Source: Solibacillus sp045640265 (GTDB taxonomy: Bacteria > Bacillota > Bacilli > Bacillales_A > Planococcaceae). From it: a DNA stretch of 13,037 nucleotides. A program made the position numbers and the translations under genes. This document shows, in pieces, positions 1 to 7,926 of the stretch. The notes beneath the pieces were generated by a model, which was not told the origin of the DNA, ran no database searches, and saw only the letters and a list, made by a program, of their open reading frames with translations. Numbering within the stretch: the stretch's first letter is position 1; each line of letters opens with the position of its first letter. The stretch lies in NCBI GenBank assembly GCA_045640265.1, contig JAZUES010000096.1:1-13037 (forward strand), written 5' to 3'.

Positions 1-1191
1 GTTGATGCACAGTTAACAACATTACTTGCTGCTGGAGTATTATTCTATTTTGGTACAAGTTCGGTTAAAGGTTTCGCAACAACATTAATCATTTCAATTT
101 TACTTTCATTCGTGACAGCTGTTTGGTTATCTCGTGTGTTAATAGGCTTACTTGTGAAAAGTGGCTACTTCGACAATCCGGCCTGGTTCGGTATTAAAAA
201 ATCAAAACAACATTCTATGGATGAAGGCATTTCTTCATTAGATTTAACAACGAAATTTGATAAACTTGATTTCGTACACAACCGTAAAAAATTCTATGCA
301 TTTTCAACAATTATTTTAGTTGTTGGGATCGTCATCTTATCTGTCTTTAAATTAAACTTAGGTATCGACTTCTCAAGTGGTACACGTGTTGAAATTGGAT
401 CGGATACAGAATTAACGCAACAAGGTGTTATCGATTACTTAGATGAAATTGGCTTCGAAAATGATGATGTCGTAATTTCTGGTGATGAATCGAAAGTTGC
501 CGTAATGCGTTATAAAGACGACTTCTCACAACAAGAAGTATTAGACTTTAAAGCAGCCGTTACAGAAAAATATGGACAAGAGCCAAGTTTAAGTACCGTA
601 TCTGCTACAGTTGGTAAAGAATTAGCGAAAAATGCGATTTATGCATTAGCATTAGCTGCACTAGGTATTATTATTTACGTAGCGGTTCGCTTTGAATGGC
701 GTATGGGTCTTGGTGCGATTATCTCATTAGTCCATGATGTATTCTTTATCGTAGTCATTTTCAGTATGTTACGTTTAGAAGTAGATATTACATTTATTGC
801 CGCAATCTTAACGATTGTCGGGTACTCAATTAACGATACGATCGTTACATTTGACCGTATTCGTGAAAACATTAACCGTAAAGAAAAAATTGCGACGAAA
901 GAAGAGTTGGCTGAAATTGTCAACAAATCACTTCGTCAAACGATGGGACGTTCGGTAAATACGGTATTAACAGTAATTATCGTGACAGTTGCACTGATTT
1001 TCTTAGGTGCACCATCAATCCAAAACTTCTCAATCGCATTACTTATCGGTTTAGTAACAGGTATGTATTCTTCAATTTGTATCGCTGCACAAGTATGGTA
1101 TTCATTAAAAGTACGCGAAATGGATAAAAAAGGTACAACTGTTGTGAAAAAAGAGAAAAAACAATGGGGTTCAGACGAGCCACAAGTTTAA
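1..1191 (+). CDS. secDF: SecDF fused protein-export subunit, C-terminal part (5' end outside window)
   Basis: SecD and SecF assist the SecYEG/SecA translocon by using the proton gradient to pull exported proteins outward; they are fused in Bacillus. The frame is open from base 1 and 396 residues are visible of about 740 usual. The first ~50 residues are the end of SecD (motif FYFGTSSVKGFATT near 15-28, then membrane segments). A linker leads into SecF: a membrane segment near 98-117, the conserved GIDFSSGTRVEI at 121-132, a periplasmic-type P4 domain to about 205, then membrane segments with VGYSINDTIVTFDRIREN at 273-290, the signature of the SecF transport helices. The tail is short and Lys-rich. 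The true start lies upstream; a GTG at 112 is internal. A strong terminator follows 12 bases after the stop, so the gene ends its transcription unit. Identification is very secure. Confidence 0.96.
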   Translation, partial: VDAQLTTLLAAGVLFYFGTSSVKGFATTLIISILLSFVTAVWLSRVLIGLLVKSGYFDNPAWFGIKKSKQHSMDEGISSLDLTTKFDKLDFVHNRKKFYAFSTIILVVGIVILSVFKLNLGIDFSSGTRVEIGSDTELTQQGVIDYLDEIGFENDDVVISGDESKVAVMRYKDDFSQQEVLDFKAAVTEKYGQEPSLSTVSATVGKELAKNAIYALALAALGIIIYVAVRFEWRMGLGAIISLVHDVFFIVVIFSMLRLEVDITFIAAILTIVGYSINDTIVTFDRIRENINRKEKIATKEELAEIVNKSLRQTMGRSVNTVLTVIIVTVALIFLGAPSIQNFSIALLIGLVTGMYSSICIAAQVWYSLKVREMDKKGTTVVKKEKKQWGSDEPQV

Positions 1192-1203
1192 TAAAAGATG
1201 TAT

Positions 1204-1250
1204 AGAAGGCATATTGTAGGTTACAAACTTACAAAATGCCTTCTTTTTTT
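1204..1250 (+). terminator. Intrinsic terminator of secDF
   Basis: A 19-bp stem (1204-1222 with 1226-1244) has two mismatches and a 3-base loop. Its base is AGAAGGCAT/ATGCCTTCT and it runs into seven T (1244-1250). It closes the secDF unit before the LapA-like gene. Confidence 0.92.
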
Positions 1251-1276
1251 GTTTAATAATTTGTGGGAAAGGGAAA
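1251..1276 (+). promoter_or_regulatory. Possible SigB-type promoter for the LapA-like gene
   Basis: GTTTAA (1251-1256) and GGGAAA (1271-1276) are separated by 14 bases. This resembles the general-stress SigB consensus GTTTAA-N12-15-GGGWAW. It begins right after the secDF terminator T-tract and lies about 45 bases before the LapA-like start. No convincing SigA -35/-10 pair was seen in the same gap. The match is by eye and short, so chance is possible. Confidence 0.4.
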
Positions 1277-1321
1277 AGCGTTTTATGGATACTCAATTTG
1301 AATTCATTGGGAGTGATGAAC

Positions 1322-1696
1322 ATGAAAGTGCAATGGACACTTGTAATAGGACTTATATTTGCCATTACCATCGCAGTGTTTGCGACAATGAATGTCGGCA
1401 AGGTGCCTATCAATTATATTTTCGGTGAAGCAAGCTGGCCGTTAATTTTAGTTATTCTCGGTTCAGTGTTAGCTGGATTTATAATTAGTTTTTGTTTTTC
1501 TGCGTTTCGTATGCTCAGCAGTCAACACCAAACAAAAGCAGTTAAAAAAGAGCTTGAACAAATGCGGGTATTATTAAATGAAAAAGACAGTGAAATTTTA
1601 CACTTAAAAGAGAAATTAAAACAGCGTGGAGATTCAGCGCTAGTCGTAGAGAAAATTGTGGGTGATTTTGAAGCACATCGCGATGGAACGAATTAA
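1322..1696 (+). CDS. LapA-domain (DUF1049) small membrane protein, YrvD-like
   Basis: This predicted 124-residue integral membrane protein has two hydrophobic segments (about 4-22 and 39-61). They are separated by the short VGKVPINYIFGEASWPL turn typical of the LapA/DUF1049 fold. A basic, heptad-like tail at about 66-103 looks like a coiled coil and probably faces the cytoplasm. LapA-family proteins are known from lipopolysaccharide assembly in Gram-negatives; the role in Gram-positives is not established. The ATG at 1322 was chosen because GGGAG (1309-1313) sits 8 bases upstream; TTG 1298 and ATG 1316 are in frame but poorly placed relative to it. The position between secDF and recJ matches yrvD of B. 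subtilis. The gene has its own terminator, so it looks monocistronic. Family call good, function unknown. Confidence 0.85.
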   Translation: MKVQWTLVIGLIFAITIAVFATMNVGKVPINYIFGEASWPLILVILGSVLAGFIISFCFSAFRMLSSQHQTKAVKKELEQMRVLLNEKDSEILHLKEKLKQRGDSALVVEKIVGDFEAHRDGTN

Positions 1697-1707
1697 TAAA
1701 GTTGTAT

Positions 1708-1743
1708 GATGTTTTGTAAAGTAATTTTACAAAACATCTTTTT
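1708..1743 (+). terminator. Intrinsic terminator of the LapA-like gene
   Basis: A perfect 13-bp stem (1708-1720 with 1726-1738, GATGTTTTGTAAA/TTTACAAAACATC) has a 5-base loop and is followed by TTTTT at 1739-1743. A weaker AT-only inverted repeat (1750-1758 with 1769-1777, AAAGTTATT/AATAACTTT) follows before the recJ promoter and may be a backup. Confidence 0.9.
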
Positions 1744-1791
1744 ATTTGGAAAGTTATTATTTTTAAACAATAACTTTTCGAAATAATTTTT

Positions 1792-1819
1792 ATGAAACAC
1801 AACAAAATTTCGGTATAAT
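1792..1819 (+). promoter_or_regulatory. SigA-type promoter for recJ-apt
   Basis: ATGAAA (1792-1797, 4 of 6 to TTGACA) is followed after 16 bases by a perfect TATAAT (1814-1819). It lies 25 bases before the recJ ATG, giving a very short leader that includes the ribosome site AGGAAGTGA (1830-1838). Confidence 0.7.
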
Positions 1820-1844
1820 GGACTGCATGAGGAAGTGAATTCAC

Positions 1845-4166
1845 ATGATAAAATCGCAAAAGCTTTGGACAATTCATGAGCCGAACGAGCAGCTCGTGAA
1901 ACAATTAAGTACAGAATTAAATATTTCAACGATAGCTGCAAAAATTTTAATCGCTAGAGGTTGTGAAACGGTTGATCAAGCTCGCCCTTTATTAACCATC
2001 GATACAACTCACTATCATGATCCATTTTTAATGGCGGGTATGGAAGAAGCTGTTGCACGAATTGAGGCGGCCCTTGAAAACGGAGAAAAGATTTTAGTTT
2101 ATGGGGATTATGATGCGGATGGGATTACAAGTACAACGGTTCTACTAAATGTCTTACTAGATTTAGGCGCAAATGTAGATTTTATGATACCAAACCGATT
2201 TAAACATGGTTATGGCCCAAATATTGAACTATTTAAAGAGGCGCATGAAAAAGGTGTGCAATTAATTATAACGGTCGATAACGGAATTAGTGGCATTGAG
2301 CCAGTGAAGGTAGCACGTGAATTAGGCATGGATGTGATTATTACGGATCACCACGAGCCAGGAGAAGAGTTACCTGATGCTAACGTCATTATCCATCCGC
2401 GTGTTCCTGTAGGGCATTATCCGTTTGGTGAGCTTGCTGGAGTAGGTGTTGCATTTAAATTAGCACATGCATTATACGGTGAATTGCCTGAACATTTATT
2501 TGAATACGTTGCAATTGGTACAATAGCCGATTTAGTCCCACTTGTTGGCGAAAATCGTTATTTAGTGCAACGTGGTTTAAAAGCATTAAGACAATCTTAT
2601 AATCCGTGGGTCCCAGCAATGTGTGAAGCAGCTGGTGCAACTCAAAAAGATATTACCGAAGAGACAGTAGGCTTCTATTTCGGCCCCCGCTTAAATGCGA
2701 TAGGACGATTAGGAAATGCGACACCTGGCGTACACTTTTTAATGAGCGAGGATCCCTTGCAAGCCAATAGCTTAGCCAAGCAATTAAATGAAAAAAATAT
2801 AGAACGAAAAAAAATTGTTGAAGATATTGCGAACGAAGCGATTGAAATGATTGAGTCAAACGAGGAGTTACGCGATTCTTTAGTTTTAGTTGTTGCTGGA
2901 GAAGGTTGGAATGCTGGGGTTGTAGGTATTGTTGCTTCACGCTTAGTTGAAAAATATTACCGCCCAACTATTGTACTTTCAATTGATCGTGAAAAAGGAA
3001 TAGCAAAAGGTTCTGCTCGTAGCATTGAAGGCTTCCATTTATATAATGAACTTGCAAAAAATCGTGACATTTTACCGCATTTCGGAGGGCATCCGATGGC
3101 AGCTGGGATGACGTTGGAGCTAGAGAATGTAGAAACTTTACGAAATAGACTACATGAACAGGCAACGAACAGTTTAACGGAAGAACAACTTATTCAGAAA
3201 TTATTTGTAGATGTTCCAATTGAATTAAGTGAGATTACTACAGATGCGATTGAAGAAATTCGTCAGCTTGCTCCGTTTGGAACCGGATTTCCAAAACCAA
3301 TTTTTGCAATTCGAGACGTCCATGTGAAGTCGATGCGAAAAATCGGGTCTGCAGAAAATCATTTGAAAATGGAATTAGAAGACCCACATGGATCACTGGA
3401 TGCAATCGGCTTTGGTAAAGGGCGTTTGTTTGACGAAATAGCATACGGTGTTAAACTTTCGCTTGTCGGAGACTTACAAATTAATGAGTGGCAAGGAAAT
3501 AAAAAGCCACAATTTATGATTCAAGATGTTGGCGTAAATGAGTGGCAACTATATGATTATCGAGGAAAGAGTCAAACGGCCAATTGGCTACAAAAAATTC
3601 CCGTTGATAAGACAGACTTTATCGCTTTTAATGAGCAGACAAAAGTACACTTTGCAAAAACGATGCCATCAGAAATCATTCTTGTAACAGAAACAATAAA
3701 TTTACAACAATTAAAACAAAATATTGTCGTGCTAGATTTGCCTGAAAGTGTTCCACTTTTTGAAAAGCTGTTAAAAGTCGCTTCAATTGAGCGTATTTAC
3801 GCCCATTTTTATACGAACAACTCACAATATTTTGAAGGGATGCCGACACGTGATCACTTTACATGGTATTATGGATTTCTTAAAAAACGTCCTACCTTTA
3901 ACTTAAACCAACATATTTTACAATTATCACAACATATTGGACTAAATATCGAAGTAATTAAATTTATGACAAAAGTGTTTTTTGAGCTAGGATTTGTTAC
4001 AATAGAGAATGGTTTGACGACCGTTAATGAAAATGCACCCAAAAAGGCATTATCAGAAGCGCCGTCTTATAAAATGCGTTCACAACAAATTGAGCTTGAA
4101 CAAAAGCTTTTATATGCAACTTTTAGTGAGTTAAAACAATGGTTTGATGAACGGTTGAGTTCTTGA
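1845..4166 (+). CDS. recJ: Single-stranded-DNA-specific exonuclease RecJ
   Basis: RecJ degrades single-stranded DNA 5'-3' in recombinational repair, mismatch repair and base-excision repair, using Mn2+/Mg2+ held by DHH-family aspartates and histidines. The 773-residue product is near the ~786 of B. subtilis. DHH motifs occur in order: GDYDADG at 87-93, VDNG at 144-147, DHH at 168-170, and GTIADLVP at 225-232. A linker helix precedes GPRLNAIGR at 280-288. DHHA1 follows with GWNAGVVGIVASRL at 354-367, GSARS at 389-393 and GGHPMAAG at 414-421. An OB-fold (about 455-560) and the long C-terminal region of the Bacillus-type enzyme complete it, and all catalytic motifs are intact. The start is supported by AGGAAGTGA upstream. 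The stop overlaps the apt ribosome site, so the two genes are probably translated from one message. Confidence 0.97.
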   Translation: MIKSQKLWTIHEPNEQLVKQLSTELNISTIAAKILIARGCETVDQARPLLTIDTTHYHDPFLMAGMEEAVARIEAALENGEKILVYGDYDADGITSTTVLLNVLLDLGANVDFMIPNRFKHGYGPNIELFKEAHEKGVQLIITVDNGISGIEPVKVARELGMDVIITDHHEPGEELPDANVIIHPRVPVGHYPFGELAGVGVAFKLAHALYGELPEHLFEYVAIGTIADLVPLVGENRYLVQRGLKALRQSYNPWVPAMCEAAGATQKDITEETVGFYFGPRLNAIGRLGNATPGVHFLMSEDPLQANSLAKQLNEKNIERKKIVEDIANEAIEMIESNEELRDSLVLVVAGEGWNAGVVGIVASRLVEKYYRPTIVLSIDREKGIAKGSARSIEGFHLYNELAKNRDILPHFGGHPMAAGMTLELENVETLRNRLHEQATNSLTEEQLIQKLFVDVPIELSEITTDAIEEIRQLAPFGTGFPKPIFAIRDVHVKSMRKIGSAENHLKMELEDPHGSLDAIGFGKGRLFDEIAYGVKLSLVGDLQINEWQGNKKPQFMIQDVGVNEWQLYDYRGKSQTANWLQKIPVDKTDFIAFNEQTKVHFAKTMPSEIILVTETINLQQLKQNIVVLDLPESVPLFEKLLKVASIERIYAHFYTNNSQYFEGMPTRDHFTWYYGFLKKRPTFNLNQHILQLSQHIGLNIEVIKFMTKVFFELGFVTIENGLTTVNENAPKKALSEAPSYKMRSQQIELEQKLLYATFSELKQWFDERLSS

Positions 4167-4181
4167 GGAGGACATGGAATA

Positions 4182-4694
4182 ATGGATTTAAAACAATATG
4201 TAACTACAGTGGAAAACTGGCCAAAAGAAGGTATCAGCTTTAAAGATATTACAACAATTATGGATAACGGTCCTGCATATAAATATGCAACGGACGAAAT
4301 TGTTAAATATGCAAAGGAAGTTGGCGCTGAAATTATCGTAGGTCCAGAAGCACGTGGTTTCATCATCGGTTGCCCAGTAGCATATGCACTTGAAATCGGT
4401 TTTGCACCAGTACGTAAACCAGGTAAATTACCACGTGAAGTAATCTCTGCTGATTATGGCTTAGAATATGGTAAAGATACGTTAACAATGCACAAAGATG
4501 CAATCAAGCCAGGTCAAAAAGTATTAATCTGTGATGATTTACTTGCAACTGGTGGTACAGTTGAAGCAACAGTTCGCTTAATTGAAGAGCTTGGTGGGGT
4601 AGTAGTAGGTGCTGCTTTCATTATCGAGTTAACAGAATTAAACGGTCGCGCAAAAATCGGCAGTGTACCTATAAAAACTTTAATTCAATACTAA
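4182..4694 (+). CDS. apt: Adenine phosphoribosyltransferase
   Basis: Apt converts adenine and PRPP to AMP and pyrophosphate in the cytosol (purine salvage). The 170-residue length is standard. The PRPP-binding motif VLICDDLLATGGT is at 114-126. The N-terminal VGPEARGF (53-60) and the flexible-loop region RKPGKLPRE (78-86) match the family. AGGAGG at 4166-4171 overlaps the recJ stop and lies 10 bases before the ATG, indicating coupling to recJ. Codon use is noticeably more biased toward GGT/GCA/CCA than in recJ, as expected of a well-expressed enzyme. A strong terminator follows. The gene precedes relA, as in B. subtilis, linking purine salvage to the alarmone gene by position. Confidence 0.98.
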   Translation: MDLKQYVTTVENWPKEGISFKDITTIMDNGPAYKYATDEIVKYAKEVGAEIIVGPEARGFIIGCPVAYALEIGFAPVRKPGKLPREVISADYGLEYGKDTLTMHKDAIKPGQKVLICDDLLATGGTVEATVRLIEELGGVVVGAAFIIELTELNGRAKIGSVPIKTLIQY

Positions 4695-4704
4695 TTGATT
4701 AGAG

Positions 4705-4737
4705 ACTACTCTGCACATTTGTGTAGGGTAGTTTTTT
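4705..4737 (+). terminator. Intrinsic terminator of recJ-apt
   Basis: A 13-bp stem (4705-4717 with 4720-4732, ACTACTCTGCACA/TGTGTAGGGTAGT) contains two G-T wobbles and a tight loop. It is followed by TTTTTT (4732-4737). It separates apt from relA. Confidence 0.88.
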
Positions 4738-4841
4738 AGTTAGAAGCCCCCAAATGCTCTGAATTCCAACAAATTCACCTCAATTTCCGTTCATGGTTTT
4801 TACATATTTTACGATTCTAAAAAACTAAATGACTTACTACC

Positions 4842-4869
4842 TTTACATTTACTAGCCTTTTTTTATACA
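4842..4869 (+). promoter_or_regulatory. Candidate promoter for relA-dtd
   Basis: TTTACA (4842-4847, 5 of 6) and TATACA (4864-4869, 4 of 6) are 16 bases apart, about 50 bases before the relA start. A second -10-like TATACT is at 4878-4883 but lacks a good -35. A promoter is required somewhere here because a terminator lies upstream. The rest of 4738-4918 is AT-rich with no other recognisable element. Confidence 0.4.
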
Positions 4870-4918
4870 ATTGAATTTATACTTAACGTGAAAATTAATG
4901 GAACAAGGTGGACAAATT

Positions 4919-7114
4919 ATGGCGAAAGAACAAATATTAGCGCCCGAAGACGTTTTCGAGCTTTTAAAATCCTATATGAACGAAGAGCACGTTGCCTTTG
5001 TTGTCAGAGCATATGAGGTTGCAAAAGAAGCTCATAAAGAGCAGTTCCGTAGCTCTGGAGAACCATATATTATTCATCCCGTGCAAGTGGCGGGTATTTT
5101 AGCTGAGCTGCAAATGGACCCTGAGACGGTTGCTGCGGGCTTTCTACATGATGTAGTAGAAGATACAGAAGTAACTCGTGAAGACTTAGTGAATGAGTTT
5201 AGCGAGGAAGTAGCGAAGCTTGTTGATGGTGTAACGAAGCTTGGTAAGATTAAATACATGTCAAAAGAAGAACAACAAGCAGAAAATCATCGTAAAATGT
5301 TCGTTGCGATGGCACAGGATATCCGTGTCATCTTGATTAAGTTAGCTGACCGTTTGCACAATATGCGTACGTTAAAGCACTTACCTGCAGAAAAACAGCG
5401 TCGTATTTCTCAGGAAACGCTTGAAATCTTTGCGCCACTTGCTCACCGCTTAGGAATTTCAAAAGTGAAATGGGAGCTGGAAGATACAGCGTTACGTTAT
5501 TTAAATCCACAGCAATATTATCGCATCGTCAGCTTAATGAAGAAAAAGCGTGATGAGCGTGAAGCGTATTTAGATAATGTGATGGATGAAATTAATTCAC
5601 AGCTTAACGAAGTAGAAATCGAAGCAGACGTATATGGTCGTCCAAAGCATTTATATAGTATTTACCGTAAAATGGTATTTCAAAAAAAACAATTCAATGA
5701 AATATATGATTTATTAGCTGTTCGTATTCTTGTCGATAGCATTAAAGATTGTTACGCCGTAATTGGGATTATACACACACTTTGGAAGCCAATGCCTGGT
5801 CGCTTTAAAGATTATATCGCGATGCCAAAGCAAAACTTATACCAATCTTTGCATACTACCGTTATTGGTCCATATGGTGATCCATTAGAAGTGCAAATTC
5901 GTACAAAGGAAATGCACAAAATTGCTGAGTTCGGTATCGCAGCACACTGGGCTTACAAAGAAGGTAAAACGGTTAATGAAAATGTTCAAAACATTGACCA
6001 AAAATTAACTTGGTTCCGTGAAATTTTAGAGTTCCAAAACGAATCTTCAAATGCAGCAGAATTTATGGAATCATTAAAATTCGATTTATTCTCAGATATG
6101 GTATACGTATTCTCACCAAAAGGGGATGTCATCGAATTACCTGCTGGTTCTGTACCCATTGACTTTGCTTACCGTGTGCACTCGGAAGTCGGTAACAAAA
6201 CAATCGGTGCAAAAGTAAACGGTAAAATGGTTCCACTGGATACGCCACTAAAAACGGGCGATATTGTAGAGGTATTAACATCAAAACAATCATTCGGTCC
6301 AAGCCGTGACTGGATTAAAATTGCGCAAAGCTCGCAAGCAAAAAATAAAATTAAACAATTCTTTAAAAAACATGTGCGTGAAGAAAGTGTCGAAAAAGGC
6401 AAAGAACTCGTTGAAAAAGAAATTAAAGCACAAGAGTTTGATGCAAAAGTCGTCATGACACCTGAAAACATTAAGCGCGTTATCGAAAAATATAACTATA
6501 CGCATGAAGATGATCTATACGCAGCAGTTGGCGTAGGTGGCATTACCGCACAACAAATCGTCAATCGTCTAGCCGAAAAAATGCGTAAAGAACGTGAACA
6601 AGAAGAAGCACTTGAAAAAATAGTGAAGAACATGAACAGTCAAGTTCCGAAAAAACGTACAGAATCTGGTGTTGTAGTAAAAGGCATTGACAATCTACTT
6701 ATTCGTTTATCCCGCTGCTGTACACCAGTTCCAGGTGATGTAATTGTCGGTTTTATTACAAAAGGGCGTGGAGTTTCCGTTCACCGTGCGGACTGTCCAA
6801 ATATTCAAGAGGATGAAAATTTGGAACGTTTAATCGAAGTAGAATGGGAAAACACAGGTATACATGTGAAGAAGGATTATCCGGTTGATATTGAAATTTC
6901 GGCCTATGATCGTCCAGGTATTTTAAATGATGTCATGCATGCAGTAAGTGAAGCAAAAACGAATATTTTAGCGGTAACAGGACGTGCTGACCGTGAAAAA
7001 ATCGCGACAATTCATTTAACAATTGCCATTTCCAATATTTCTGGACTTCATAAAGTCGTAGAAAAAATCAAACAACTACCGGATATTTATTCGGTACAAC
7101 GCGTTATTAATTAA
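4919..7114 (+). CDS. relA: Bifunctional (p)ppGpp synthetase/hydrolase Rel
   Basis: This long RSH enzyme makes and degrades (p)ppGpp and carries the stringent response at the ribosome. The product is 731 residues (B. subtilis about 734). The N-terminal HD hydrolase has H53, H77-D78 in HDVVED (77-82) and D144 in KLADRLHNMR, so hydrolysis should be active. The synthetase carries GRFKDYI at 294-300 (the RxKD form of bifunctional enzymes), YQSLHT at 308-313 and EVQIRT at 324-329. TGS spans about 386-448, followed by a helical region. The conserved Cys/His set is C600, C601 (SRCCTPVPGD), H622 and C626. The C-terminal ACT domain is about 656-731. The start at 4919 is set by AAGGTGG (4905-4911), 7 bases upstream; an in-frame ATG at 4898 precedes that site and is unlikely. 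dtd follows after 21 bases, so they form an operon. Confidence 0.98.
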   Translation: MAKEQILAPEDVFELLKSYMNEEHVAFVVRAYEVAKEAHKEQFRSSGEPYIIHPVQVAGILAELQMDPETVAAGFLHDVVEDTEVTREDLVNEFSEEVAKLVDGVTKLGKIKYMSKEEQQAENHRKMFVAMAQDIRVILIKLADRLHNMRTLKHLPAEKQRRISQETLEIFAPLAHRLGISKVKWELEDTALRYLNPQQYYRIVSLMKKKRDEREAYLDNVMDEINSQLNEVEIEADVYGRPKHLYSIYRKMVFQKKQFNEIYDLLAVRILVDSIKDCYAVIGIIHTLWKPMPGRFKDYIAMPKQNLYQSLHTTVIGPYGDPLEVQIRTKEMHKIAEFGIAAHWAYKEGKTVNENVQNIDQKLTWFREILEFQNESSNAAEFMESLKFDLFSDMVYVFSPKGDVIELPAGSVPIDFAYRVHSEVGNKTIGAKVNGKMVPLDTPLKTGDIVEVLTSKQSFGPSRDWIKIAQSSQAKNKIKQFFKKHVREESVEKGKELVEKEIKAQEFDAKVVMTPENIKRVIEKYNYTHEDDLYAAVGVGGITAQQIVNRLAEKMRKEREQEEALEKIVKNMNSQVPKKRTESGVVVKGIDNLLIRLSRCCTPVPGDVIVGFITKGRGVSVHRADCPNIQEDENLERLIEVEWENTGIHVKKDYPVDIEISAYDRPGILNDVMHAVSEAKTNILAVTGRADREKIATIHLTIAISNISGLHKVVEKIKQLPDIYSVQRVIN

Positions 7115-7135
7115 TAGATTGAAGGTTAAACAATT

Positions 7136-7582
7136 ATGCGAGTAGTATTACAACGTTCAAGAAAAGCATCTGTTACGGTAGATGGAAAAGTTACTGGTGC
7201 GATTGATAAAGGCTATGTGTTACTAGTAGGTATTACACATGCCGATACAGAAGTCGATATTGCATACGTAGCGAAGAAAATTGCAGATTTACGCATTTGG
7301 GAAGATGAAGATGGGAAGATGAACCGCTCGATTTTAGAAGTTGGCGGAGCTATCTTATCAGTTTCACAATTTACATTGTATGCAGAAACGCGTAAAGGAA
7401 AACGCCCAAGCTTTATCGAAGCAGCAAGACCAGAGCAAGCGGAGCCTTTATGGTTAGCGTTTAACGAACAATTAAAAACGCATGGACTACATGTGGAAAC
7501 AGGTATTTTCGGAGCTATGATGGATGTAGCTTTAGTCAATGATGGACCAGTAACTATCATTGTCGAATCAAAAGCAAAATAA
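7136..7582 (+). CDS. dtd: D-aminoacyl-tRNA deacylase
   Basis: Dtd hydrolyses D-amino acids (and glycine wrongly charged on tRNA-Ala) from tRNA, keeping the translation pool clean. The 148-residue length is typical. The start MRVVLQRSRKASVTVDG is characteristic, SQFTLYAE is at 77-84 and the Gly-cisPro motif GPVT is at 137-140. The family usually has Asp as the last residue of SQFTLYAD; here it is Glu, a conservative change. GAAGG (7121-7125) lies 10 bases before the ATG and the gap to relA is 21 bases, so it is the second gene of the relA operon, as in B. subtilis. The hairpin at 7594 ends the unit. Confidence 0.97.
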   Translation: MRVVLQRSRKASVTVDGKVTGAIDKGYVLLVGITHADTEVDIAYVAKKIADLRIWEDEDGKMNRSILEVGGAILSVSQFTLYAETRKGKRPSFIEAARPEQAEPLWLAFNEQLKTHGLHVETGIFGAMMDVALVNDGPVTIIVESKAK

Positions 7583-7593
7583 CAAGGCGCACG

Positions 7594-7646
7594 AATCACT
7601 TCTTTACAGCATATTCTATAGTATGCTTGCAAAGGAGTGATTTTTT
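7594..7646 (+). terminator. Terminator of relA-dtd that also buries the next gene's ribosome site
   Basis: The outer stem pairs 7594-7605 (AATCACTTCTTT) with 7631-7642 (AAAGGAGTGATT): 12 bp with one G-T wobble. An inner stem pairs 7608-7613 (AGCATA) with 7622-7627 (TATGCT). Six T (7641-7646) follow, giving a textbook intrinsic terminator 11 bases after the dtd stop. The 3' arm is also the Shine-Dalgarno AAAGGAGTGA of the next gene, and the T-tract runs into its TTG start (7645-7647). It therefore should end most transcripts and block ribosome entry on those that read through. Confidence 0.85.
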
Positions 7647-7863
7647 GGTTCAACCGGTCTCTTATTCTAATGCTTATTGGTTAGAAGCAATTCAACCGTT
7701 TTTAGGTCAAATGGTAGCGGTACAGCAAACGGGTAATCATGTACAGCAAGGTGTTCTCGCTGCGATATGTCCAGATTATATCATCCTAGATGTATGTAGA
7801 ATGCCATTTTTTATTCGAATCGACCAAATTGTTTGGGTGACACCGTTTTTGAAAAATAGTTAA
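7645..7863 (+). CDS. Small DUF2642 / YuzF-like protein
   Basis: This small cytosolic-looking protein has 72 residues. It starts MVQPVSYSNAYWLEAIQPF and ends with MPFFIRIDQIVWVTPF (53-68), a block that matches, from memory, the C-terminus of Bacillus YuzF (DUF2642). The middle (GQMVAVQQTGNHVQQGVLAAICPDYIILD in part) has the alternating pattern of a small beta-barrel, somewhat Sm/SH3-like. No biochemical function is known. The TTG at 7645 was chosen because GGAG (7634-7637) lies 7 bases upstream; an in-frame TTG at 7627 would place the ribosome site inside the gene. No separate promoter was found, so expression probably depends on read-through from relA-dtd. The catalase gene follows after 61 bases. 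Confidence 0.75.
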   Translation: MVQPVSYSNAYWLEAIQPFLGQMVAVQQTGNHVQQGVLAAICPDYIILDVCRMPFFIRIDQIVWVTPFLKNS

Positions 7864-7874
7864 AAATGGTCTAC

Positions 7875-7926
7875 GTACCTTCTTTTCGTCATATGTTGAA
7901 CAGGACGATTTAGGAGGTGCTTTTTT
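7875..7926 (+). promoter_or_regulatory. Terminator-like hairpin covering the catalase ribosome site
   Basis: The outer stem pairs 7875-7883 (GTACCTTCT) with 7912-7920 (AGGAGGTGC): 9 bp with two G-T wobbles. The inner stem pairs 7886-7890 (TCGTC) with 7904-7908 (GACGA), across a small internal loop and with a 13-base loop. Six T (7921-7926) follow and overlap the TTG start at 7925. The near-consensus ribosome site AGGAGGTG lies wholly in the 3' arm. It begins 11 bases after the preceding stop, so a ribosome finishing the small gene could loosen it. It could act as an attenuator, a translational lock or both. Confidence 0.6.

Noticed and set aside
1198..1428. Open frame of 76 codons overlapping the LapA-like start in another frame
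   Set aside because: It begins inside the secDF terminator, lacks a ribosome site and overlaps a well-supported gene.
1542..1941. Minus-strand open frames opposite the LapA-like tail and recJ start
   Set aside because: They are low-complexity products of AT-rich terminator and coding sequence read backwards, with no domain or ribosome site.
4174..4182. Two-codon ORF ATG GAA TAA overlapping the apt start
   Set aside because: It has no proper spacing from the ribosome site, which fits apt better, and such tiny frames are common by chance.
4898..4918. Upstream in-frame ATG as the relA start
   Set aside because: The ribosome site AAGGTGG lies between it and 4919, and homologues begin with MA.EQ as from 4919.
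7213..7653. Open frame of 146 codons on the minus strand opposite dtd
   Set aside because: The real gene is clear on the plus strand. The antisense product is Ser/Cys-rich with no recognisable domain and no ribosome site.
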